From: Pseudomonadota bacterium
GTDB lineage: Bacteria; Pseudomonadota; Alphaproteobacteria; Rhizobiales; Methylopilaceae
Reading direction: 5' to 3'
DNA: 64,000 nucleotides
NCBI GenBank assembly: GCA_023388965.1
Contig: JAEWFF010000028.1
Coordinates: 206,140-270,139, forward strand
Of the stretch, positions 8,598-15,633 are shown piece by piece (within the stretch, counting starts at the first letter, position 1; each line of letters starts with the position of its first letter). The notes under the pieces are model-generated. The model made no database searches, was not told where the DNA came from, and saw only the letters and a program-made list of their open reading frames with translations. A program made the translations under genes and the position numbers.

Positions 8598-9383
8598 CTA
8601 ATCCTGCGCCATCAACGCCAGCCAACGCCGGACGGCGGCAGGATCGGCGATGGTCTCGTTCGCTTCCGTCGGCCGCTTGTCGCGCCCGACGCGAATGGAG
8701 CGCCCATCGCGGGCATTGGCGGTGCGAAAAGCGGGCTCGTCCGTCCAGTCGTCGCCGAGCACCAAAGGCCGACGCCCGGCATAAGGTTCCTGTTCGAGCA
8801 GGATGGAGATTGCCCGTCCCTTGTCGGCCTTGGCCGGGCGCACCTCGAAGACCATCTTGCCCGGCTGGATTTCGAGCCCCGGTGCGCTCTTCTGCACGAG
8901 TTCGTGCACCAGATTCTCGACGTCCTCGGCAAGTTCCGGATTTTGCCTGTAGTGGATCGCGACCGCCCTGCCCTTGGGCTCCACGAGCAGGCCCTCATAC
9001 TGGCCCGCGAAACCGTATAATTGGCCGATGATTCCCGGCAGATCGGGATGAACCGGCGCGCTCTTCACCGTGCCGTCGGGAAAGCGCAGTTCGGCACCGT
9101 GGATGCCGGCGACCGCCAGTTCCAGCGGCGCGAACAGCCGGTCGATGAACGAAATCTCGCGCCCCGTAACAAGCGCCAGCGCGCCGCCAGCCCGGTCTTT
9201 CAGCCTGCTGAGAACCGAAGGAAGATCGGGCGGAACGACAACCGCATCCGGTCCCGGAGCGATGTCGAGCAGCGTTCCGTCGACATCGAGAAAGAGCGCC
9301 CAATTGGACAGGTCCGAGGCGGATATCGGCTTCGGTTCGTCGCCGCCGGCGCCCTCGGCGCTGATATCCTCGACGATGTTCAT
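8598..9383 (-). CDS. otsB: trehalose-6-phosphate phosphatase
   Basis: Converts trehalose 6-phosphate to trehalose. A 261-residue HAD-type phosphatase with motif I FLDVDGTLLDIAP (near residues 32-44), ALVTGREI, a cap segment KMVFEVRPAKADKGRAI, and motif IV VLGDDWTDEPAF. Gene order otsB-otsA on one transcript explains the pathway; the second gene starts just after this stop. A possible stress-sigma promoter lies at 9438-9463. Confidence 0.95.
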   Translation of the reverse strand: MNIVEDISAEGAGGDEPKPISASDLSNWALFLDVDGTLLDIAPGPDAVVVPPDLPSVLSRLKDRAGGALALVTGREISFIDRLFAPLELAVAGIHGAELRFPDGTVKSAPVHPDLPGIIGQLYGFAGQYEGLLVEPKGRAVAIHYRQNPELAEDVENLVHELVQKSAPGLEIQPGKMVFEVRPAKADKGRAISILLEQEPYAGRRPLVLGDDWTDEPAFRTANARDGRSIRVGRDKRPTEANETIADPAAVRRWLALMAQD

Positions 9384-9437
9384 GTGCGGCTTTTTCTCAG
9401 CTCTTCCGTCTAAGAGATTGGAATATATCAGAAACTA

Positions 9438-9463
9438 AACGCACTCACGCGCGTTTGGGTTCA
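9438..9463 (-). promoter_or_regulatory. candidate EcfG (general stress response) promoter for otsBA
   Basis: On the minus strand TGAAC (9463-9459), a 17-base spacer and CGTT (9441-9438) resemble the alphaproteobacterial EcfG consensus GGAAC-N16/17-CGTT with one mismatch at the first base. The implied leader before otsB is about 50 bases. Trehalose synthesis is a known EcfG target in several Hyphomicrobiales, which makes the match more credible. Confidence 0.45.
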
Positions 9464-9529
9464 ATCTGGCAAGCACACGCGATGTTCGGCCGGATCGCGG
9501 CGATCCGCAACACCCGGCCGGCCATCTAT

Positions 9530-10645
9530 CTAGTTGATCGTGATGCGGGGCGCCTGCCGTTTGGCGGCCGGCGTCTCGAGCTGGGCCCAGACCGCATCGG
9601 CAATCGCAGCATAGGCGGCGGCGTGCTCACCCTTCGGCTCGACCGCCATGACCGGCGTTCCGGCATCCGACAATTCGCGGATGCGGGGATCGAGCGGAAT
9701 TTCGCCCAGGAACCTCACCCCGAGCCGCTCGGCTTCCGCCGCCGCGCCGCCATGCCCGAAAGGTTCGGTGCGGCCGCCGCAATGCGGACAGGTCATGTAG
9801 CTCATGTTCTCGACGATACCGAGGATCGGCACATTGACCTTGCGGAACATGGTCACGCCGCGCCGCGCATCCACCAGCGCGAGATCCTGCGGCGTCGAGA
9901 CGACGATGGCGCCCGCGAGCTGGGTCTGCTGTGCCATCGTAAGCTGGGCGTCGCCGGTGCCGGGCGGCATATCGACGACGAGGATATCGAGATGGCCCCA
10001 GTTCACGTCCTTCAGCATCTGGCTGAGGGCGCTCATGACCATCGGGCCGCGCCAGACCATTGCGGTCTCCGAATCGATCATGAACCCGATCGACATGACG
10101 CTGATGCCGTAGGACGTGATCGGCTCGATGGTCTTGCCGTCGGAGGCCGGCTTGTGATGGATGCCGAACAGGGTCGGCATCGAGGGGCCGTAGACATCGG
10201 CATCAAGCAGGCCGACCTTGAGCCCCTTGGCGGCGAGTGCCAGGGCGACATTGGCCGAGGTGGTGGATTTGCCGACACCGCCCTTGCCGGACGACACCGC
10301 GATGATGTGCCGTACATCGAGCTGCGCGCCAGCTTTTGCGCCGCCGCCATGCCCCGCCATCGGGCTTGCCGCAGGACGCGGAGGCGGCGGACCGCCCGCC
10401 CGCTCGGCGGTGAGTGCGACGAAAACATTCGTCACGCCCGGAAGCGCTTTCACGGCAGCCTCGGCCGCGTTGCGCAGGATTTCGAGCGAAGGCGCCTTTT
10501 CAGGCGTCGTCTGGATGGCGAACGACACCTGTCCCTCGTGAATGGCGATTTCCGAGAGCAATGACGAGGTGGAGAGACTGCCGCGGCCCTCGGGAGCCGG
10601 CACGGCATCCAGTGCCCGCATCACATCATCTCTCGTAACAGTCAT
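9530..10645 (-). CDS. apbC: Mrp/NBP35 family Fe-S cluster carrier ATPase
   Basis: A 371-residue Mrp/ApbC protein that binds and transfers Fe-S clusters to apo-proteins. Domains in order: an N-terminal DUF59/MIP18-like region (residues 1-80), a Pro/Ala/Gly-rich linker (85-108), then the P-loop ATPase domain with the deviant Walker A GKGGVGKST (120-128), DADVYGPSMPTL, and a C-terminal CPHCGG carrying the bridging Cys pair. It is a single-gene unit divergent from the solute-binding protein gene. Confidence 0.94.
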   Translation of the reverse strand: MTVTRDDVMRALDAVPAPEGRGSLSTSSLLSEIAIHEGQVSFAIQTTPEKAPSLEILRNAAEAAVKALPGVTNVFVALTAERAGGPPPPRPAASPMAGHGGGAKAGAQLDVRHIIAVSSGKGGVGKSTTSANVALALAAKGLKVGLLDADVYGPSMPTLFGIHHKPASDGKTIEPITSYGISVMSIGFMIDSETAMVWRGPMVMSALSQMLKDVNWGHLDILVVDMPPGTGDAQLTMAQQTQLAGAIVVSTPQDLALVDARRGVTMFRKVNVPILGIVENMSYMTCPHCGGRTEPFGHGGAAAEAERLGVRFLGEIPLDPRIRELSDAGTPVMAVEPKGEHAAAYAAIADAVWAQLETPAAKRQAPRITIN

Positions 10646-10789
10646 GAAAAGCCTCGCTTTTGTCGCGCCCCAAATCCGGTTTCAGACGGTTCATTTGGGG
10701 ATATGCTCATGGTTTGGAAAGAAATAGGACCCAATTTCAGCGTCCGTTAAACAACTGCCATCCGTTGAACACGATGAATGGGAGCGGGC

Positions 10790-11560
10790 ATGTTCGCGAA
10801 TGCCCTTCTGGTCCTGCTTGTTATGACGTTCGCTGCGCCAGCGCAAAGCCAGACGCCGAAAGTCGTGCGGCTCGGCGCGGAAGGCACCTATTATCCCTTC
10901 AACAGCATCGACGAAAACGGCCGCTTTCAGGGCTTCGAAGTCGATATCGCTCAGGCTCTCTGCGCCCAGATGGAGGTGCGCTGCGAGTTCGTGCAGGAAA
11001 AATGGGACGACATGATCCCGGCCCTGCTCGCCAATCGCTTCGACGCCGTGATGGCGTCGATGTCGATCACCGAAGAGCGCAAGCGCCAGGTCGCGTTCAG
11101 CATCCCCTATTACCGCACCCCGGCCGCGTTCGTGACGCGCAAGGCCTCCAATCTGCGCGACACGAGCCCGAAGGCCATGAAGGGCCGCCTTCTCGCGGGT
11201 CAGGTCGGCACCATTCATGCGTCTATCCTCAAGACCGTCTATGAACCCGCGGGCGCGCGCATAAGGCTCTATTCGAGCCAGCAGGAAGCGCAGTTCGACC
11301 TCGCGCGCGGACGGCTCGATGCGATGCTCGTCGACAAGCTCGGCGTCTTTCGCTGGCTGGAAAGCGAACAGGGCCATTGCTGCACCTATGCCGGCCAGGA
11401 ACTGATCGATCCCAAACTGATCGGCCAGGGCGTCGGCCTTGCCCTGCGCAAGGAAGATGTGGAGCTGCGCGACAGCTTCGACCGGGCAATCGCGGCCATC
11501 GTCGCCAACGGCACCTACAAAAGCATCAACGACCGATATTTCCCGTTCAGCATCTATTAA
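10790..11560 (+). CDS. transporter substrate-binding protein (SBP_bac_3 family)
   Basis: A periplasmic type-3 solute-binding protein of 256 residues. The ATG at 10790 follows GGAG by 5 bases; an in-frame ATG four codons upstream (10778) is the alternative. A signal peptide (FANALLVLLVMTFAAPAQSQ) is followed by the family pattern GTYYPFNSIDENGRFQGFEV, then FVQEKWDDMIPALLANRFDA and MSITEERKRQVAFSIPYY. Relatives usually bind basic or polar amino acids for ABC importers. No permease or ATPase gene is adjacent, so it is an orphan, or works with a system elsewhere or as a sensor ligand. A histidine kinase gene follows 139 bases later. Confidence 0.87.
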   Translation: MFANALLVLLVMTFAAPAQSQTPKVVRLGAEGTYYPFNSIDENGRFQGFEVDIAQALCAQMEVRCEFVQEKWDDMIPALLANRFDAVMASMSITEERKRQVAFSIPYYRTPAAFVTRKASNLRDTSPKAMKGRLLAGQVGTIHASILKTVYEPAGARIRLYSSQQEAQFDLARGRLDAMLVDKLGVFRWLESEQGHCCTYAGQELIDPKLIGQGVGLALRKEDVELRDSFDRAIAAIVANGTYKSINDRYFPFSIY

Positions 11561-11699
11561 CGCCCCGCCGGCGAAGCCGCGGTGGATACGAACGAATCGC
11601 CGATGTGTCTGCACGGACGCAAGGAACCGGCAACCATGTCGATGAGGCCGCTCTTAAGCTTTTTCCGTTTTTATGCAGGGGATAGCTGATCGGACGGCC

Positions 11700-13307
11700 A
11701 TGTCGGACAACAACAACACCGCATCCACCCCGACGGCCGGCGAAGCCCTGCTCGCCGCCGACGATGCGGCATGGACAATGAACGAGATTCGCCGCCGGCT
11801 GGCCGCCGAAACCAGCGACGAGACGCTCAAGGCACGCGAAAAGCGCCGCCATGTCAGCCAGAAGGTCCGCGAAGCGCGCGAAAAGCTGACCTCGGAAACT
11901 GGGACGCGCCCGGCCTTCGACCTCGAACTCGCGCGCCTTTACGCGCAGAACCGCTACACCGCCGGTTATGCCATTATCGCGCTCGAAATCGCGATTGCCG
12001 GCACGATGAGCCTCTGGCTCTCATTCGTGACCACCGGAATCTGGCTCGCCGCCGTATTGACGCTCCACGGGCTGATCCTGTGGCAGGCCCACCGATTCCT
12101 GTCTCCGTCGACGAAACCGGTCCCGCTGAAATCCTGGCGCCGGCGTTTCGCGGCCGCAGAGTTCGCGCACTCGATAACCTTCGCGATGATCGTTCCGCCG
12201 CTCGTTCTGGTGCCGAACGACAGCGCGCGCATCTTCCTCGTTTTCGCGATGCTGCTGATCGTTGCGATCCGTACAATGCTGTCGGCAAGCCTTCCGGTCG
12301 TCGTCTATGCCGGCTCGCTGCCGATCACCATCGCGATTGCGGGCTTTTTCCTGCTGATGGAAGACCCCGCAATGCGCATGGTGGCGGCAATTGCGCCGCT
12401 GGCGCAGATCTTCTTTGTCCTGCTTGGCCAGCGCCTGTTCCGCGGCTCGCTCGTCACTCTGCAATACCGCGCCGAAAAAGACGCGCTGATTGCCGAGCTC
12501 GAACAGGCCAAGGCAAATTCGGACGAAGCCCGCCGCCGCGCGGAAACCGCCAACATCGCCAAATCGCGTTTCCTCGCCACGATGAGCCATGAATTGCGCA
12601 CGCCGCTCAACGCCATTCTCGGCTTTTCGGAAGTGCTGAAAGGCGAAATCTTCGGTGCGCACACCACGCCGACCTACCGCGAATATGCCAGCGACATCCA
12701 TGCGAGCGGCGAACATCTTCTGATGCTCATCAACGAATTGCTCGATCTGTCGCGCATCGAGGCCGGCCGCTACGAACTGAACGAAGAAGCCATCAGCCTG
12801 ACGCATGTCGTGGACGATTGCCGCCACCTGCTGAAGCTGCGCGCGAAGAATCGCGGCATCACGATCCGCGACGAATTCGAATCCGACATGCCGATGCTGT
12901 GGGCCGACGAGCGCGCGATCCGCCAGATCACGCTCAATCTTCTGTCCAACGCCATCAAGTTCACCCCGCAGGGCGGCGAAATCGTCGTGCGTACGGGAGC
13001 GACGGAGAGCGGCGGCCAGTTCATGTCGATCACCGATACCGGGCCCGGCATTCCGGAAGAGGAAATTCCGATCGTTCTGTCCTCGTTCGGCCAGGGCGCC
13101 CTCGCCATCAAGACGGCGGAGCAAGGCGCGGGCCTCGGCCTTCCGATCGTGCAGGGGCTGACCGATCTTCACGGCGGCACATTCGACCTGAAAAGCAAAC
13201 TGCGCGAAGGCACGGAAGTAACTGTGACCTTCCCGGCCTATCGCGTCGTTACGGCGCTCGCGCCCATGACGGGCGAACCCGAACCGCTGATCCGCCGTAG
13301 CGCCTGA
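11700..13307 (+). CDS. membrane sensor histidine kinase, PleC/DivJ-like catalytic region
   Basis: About 535 residues. The N-terminal third is a coiled segment followed by several hydrophobic helices; there is no obvious periplasmic sensor or PAS domain. The HisKA motif is MSHELRTPLNAILGFSEV with His297 as phospho-acceptor. The ATPase domain shows the N box (NLLSNAIKFTPQGG), G1 (DTGPGIPEEE) and G2 (GAGLGLPIVQGL). The dimerisation helix, with LLMLINELLDLSRIEAGRY after the His, closely resembles the kinases that act on DivK. It has no adjacent response regulator. Two starts are possible: the ATG at 11700 (used) and one at 11673; neither has a strong ribosome-binding site. Confidence 0.88.
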   Translation: MSDNNNTASTPTAGEALLAADDAAWTMNEIRRRLAAETSDETLKAREKRRHVSQKVREAREKLTSETGTRPAFDLELARLYAQNRYTAGYAIIALEIAIAGTMSLWLSFVTTGIWLAAVLTLHGLILWQAHRFLSPSTKPVPLKSWRRRFAAAEFAHSITFAMIVPPLVLVPNDSARIFLVFAMLLIVAIRTMLSASLPVVVYAGSLPITIAIAGFFLLMEDPAMRMVAAIAPLAQIFFVLLGQRLFRGSLVTLQYRAEKDALIAELEQAKANSDEARRRAETANIAKSRFLATMSHELRTPLNAILGFSEVLKGEIFGAHTTPTYREYASDIHASGEHLLMLINELLDLSRIEAGRYELNEEAISLTHVVDDCRHLLKLRAKNRGITIRDEFESDMPMLWADERAIRQITLNLLSNAIKFTPQGGEIVVRTGATESGGQFMSITDTGPGIPEEEIPIVLSSFGQGALAIKTAEQGAGLGLPIVQGLTDLHGGTFDLKSKLREGTEVTVTFPAYRVVTALAPMTGEPEPLIRRSA

Positions 13308-13363
13308 GCGCACTTCCGGAATCCATACCGCCGCTTTATCCTGCCGGTTCAAAGGAGCCGGAT

Positions 13364-13648
13364 ATGCGTGGACCTCTGGCCTGGATCGGGCTTGTCATGG
13401 TTGCCGCGGGCGCGACCATTCTTGTTTTCGCCGATATGTTCGTCGGCATCAGCAATGTGCGCGGCACGCAGATCGTGAGCCTGATAACGGGCCTCGCCCT
13501 TCTGGTGGTGATCGGCGCCGGCGCGCTCGGCTCCTATCGCGGACGCAGCACGATGCTGCTCCAGCACACCGCGATCTGGCTCGGCATCATCGCGGTGATT
13601 TCGCTTATCTATACCTATCGGAGCGTGCTCGGCTTCGACTGGTATTAG
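13364..13648 (+). CDS. small integral membrane protein, unknown function
   Basis: A 94-residue protein with three predicted membrane helices (about residues 4-25, 36-58 and 65-88) and a short tail ending SVLGFDWY. AAGGAG lies 9 bases before the ATG. I do not recognise a family. It is convergent with the TauE gene, with only 5 bases between the stops. Confidence 0.75.
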   Translation: MRGPLAWIGLVMVAAGATILVFADMFVGISNVRGTQIVSLITGLALLVVIGAGALGSYRGRSTMLLQHTAIWLGIIAVISLIYTYRSVLGFDWY

Positions 13649-13653
13649 GCCCG

Positions 13654-14490
13654 CTATCCCAGAAGGGCGGCATACAGGAACCGCCCGCCCATCGTGATGA
13701 GAAACAGGCCGAGCACGATCTCGAGCTGACGCGGCGTAAAGGCATGGGCGATGCGCACGCCCAGAGGCGCCGTCATCATGCTGATGGGCGCAATCAGCAG
13801 CGCGCCGATGAACGACACGTAACCGAGCGAGAACGGCGGCAGCATATCCATCTGCGGCCAGCCGGCGGCGACGAATCCGAGCGCGCCGGGAATCGAGATC
13901 AGAACGCCCACGCCGGCGCCCGTGGCGATGCCCTGAAGCACACGACGTCCGTGCATGACAAAGACGAGCGTGACCAGCGCGCCGCCACCGATGCCGACCA
14001 GCGATGCCAGTAGACCGATGAACCAGCCGTAGAAACTCATCAGCGCGCGGCCGGGAAACTCCTCGCGCAGCTTGAGCGCGGCACTGCCGACGAACAGCAT
14101 CTGCGCGCCGACGGATACGCCGAACAGGCCGAACACGATTTCGAGCACGATCGAGGAGGCGAAGGCCGCAACCAGCGCCCCGCTGAGAACGCCGAGAATG
14201 AGTGGAGCCGCCCACCGGCGTAAAGTGGCCGTATCGACCGCACCGCGGCTGTAATGACTGCGGAACGAACGGATCGAGGTCGGGATGATGATGGCCAGCG
14301 AGGTTCCGACACACAGATGCATGCGGATATCGAGCGGCACGTCGAGAAAGCCGAACAGATAATACAGCACGGGCACGATGATCGCGCCGCCGCCGATGCC
14401 GAGAAGACCGGCCATGAGACCGGTGGCGACGCCGCCGACGAGCAGCAGGCCGATCAGCGGCACGAGTTCAGATGTCGGGATGCCGAACAT
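13654..14490 (-). CDS. TauE/SafE family anion exporter
   Basis: A 278-residue inner-membrane protein with about eight helices. The N-terminal repeat shows GLMAGLLGIGGGAIIVPVL and the second repeat shows LVGIGGGALVTLVFV, the paired glycine-rich motifs of TauE/SafE (DUF81) transporters. Members export sulfite, sulfoacetate or related organosulfur anions. No sulfur-metabolism gene is adjacent, so the substrate is unknown. It starts one base after the end of the dusA frame on the same strand, which implies co-transcription from dusA. Confidence 0.92.
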   Translation of the reverse strand: MFGIPTSELVPLIGLLLVGGVATGLMAGLLGIGGGAIIVPVLYYLFGFLDVPLDIRMHLCVGTSLAIIIPTSIRSFRSHYSRGAVDTATLRRWAAPLILGVLSGALVAAFASSIVLEIVFGLFGVSVGAQMLFVGSAALKLREEFPGRALMSFYGWFIGLLASLVGIGGGALVTLVFVMHGRRVLQGIATGAGVGVLISIPGALGFVAAGWPQMDMLPPFSLGYVSFIGALLIAPISMMTAPLGVRIAHAFTPRQLEIVLGLFLITMGGRFLYAALLG

Positions 14491-15483
14491 TCAGGCCGCG
14501 CGTTCCGCTGGCTCGAAGCCGACCAGCGACAGGGCATCGCGCACCACGCCCGAATGTGCGCCGGGCTTTACCGCCTCGGTGGCGAGATGGCGCCGCCATG
14601 CACGCGCGCCGGGCTGGCTCTGAAACAGGCCGAGCATATGGCGCGTGACGTTCGAGACGCGGCCGCCGGCGGCGACATGCGCGTCGATATAAGGGATCAT
14701 GCTCTCGACCGCCGCACGCGGATCGCTCGCTTCGGCGGTATCGCCGAATATCATCCGGTCCACCTCGCACAGGAGGCCGGGATTCTGATAGGCGGCGCGG
14801 CCGAGCATGACACCATCGACATGGCGCAGATGTTCCTGCGCCTCCCCGATCGTGGCGATGCCGCCATTGATGGCAATCGGTACATCCGGCAGGCGCTGTT
14901 TCAGCCGGTAGACACGCGCATGATCGAGAGGCGGCACGTCACGGTTTTCCTTCGGCGACAGGCCCGACAGCCAGGCCTTGCGCGCATGGACGATGAGCGC
15001 ATCGACGCCTTCCGCCACCGCCGCATCCGCCAGTTCGTCGAGCGCCGGGCCGGTGTCCTGATCGTCCACCCCGATGCGCGATTTGACCGTGACCGGAACG
15101 GACACCGCTCTTTTCATCGCGGAGACGCATTCGCCGACGAGCTTCGGCTCGCGCATCAGGCAGGCGCCGAACCGTCCATCCTGCACGCGGTCGGACGGGC
15201 AGCCGACATTCAGATTGATCTCGGCATAGCCGAACGCCTCACCCACACGCGCCGCCTCGGCCAAAAGAGCCGGATCGGAGCCGCCAAGCTGCAGCGCGAC
15301 CGGCTGTTCCTCCGCCGAAAAGCCGAGCAGACGCTCGCGCGGGCCATGGATCACAGCATTCGCCGTCAGCATCTCGCTGTAGAGCCGCGCCCGCGCGCTG
15401 AGACGGCGATGGAAGACGCGGCAATGCCGGTCGGTCCAGTCCATCATCGGCGCGACGGAGAAGCGAAATGCGTGAACGTCCAT
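14491..15483 (-). CDS. dusA: tRNA-dihydrouridine(20/20a) synthase
   Basis: A flavoenzyme that reduces uridine to dihydrouridine in the tRNA D-loop. I take the ATG at 15483, giving 330 residues that begin MDVHAFRFSVAPMMDWTDR; the frame runs 25 codons further upstream, but that part has no family resemblance. The catalytic Cys is C95 in LNVGCPSDRVQ. Other Dus motifs are VKSRIGVDDQDT, IVHARKAWLSGLSPKENR (typical of DusA) and INGGIATIGEAQEHL. It lies directly upstream of the TauE gene. Confidence 0.96.
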   Translation of the reverse strand: MDVHAFRFSVAPMMDWTDRHCRVFHRRLSARARLYSEMLTANAVIHGPRERLLGFSAEEQPVALQLGGSDPALLAEAARVGEAFGYAEINLNVGCPSDRVQDGRFGACLMREPKLVGECVSAMKRAVSVPVTVKSRIGVDDQDTGPALDELADAAVAEGVDALIVHARKAWLSGLSPKENRDVPPLDHARVYRLKQRLPDVPIAINGGIATIGEAQEHLRHVDGVMLGRAAYQNPGLLCEVDRMIFGDTAEASDPRAAVESMIPYIDAHVAAGGRVSNVTRHMLGLFQSQPGARAWRRHLATEAVKPGAHSGVVRDALSLVGFEPAERAA

Positions 15484-15633
15484 GTGGAGGATTGTCTCTG
15501 TGGGGAGCCCAGATGTAGGCGAGCCGGCGCACGGCGTCGAGCCCCCGGGCAGGCCCAACTCCAGCCCCCACCCCCACGACGTCGACAGAGCGGGACTCCG
15601 GGCCTAAATAGGACGCAACCATCAGGAGTTATC

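Noticed and set aside
9455..10564. 369-codon plus-strand frame opposite apbC
   Set aside because: Arg/His/Asp-rich shadow of a well supported Mrp gene.
14254..15633. Open frame upstream of pepN giving a 1338-residue fusion
   Set aside because: This stretch is antisense to dusA, Arg/His-rich and without family resemblance; AGGAG before the ATG at 15634 marks the real start.
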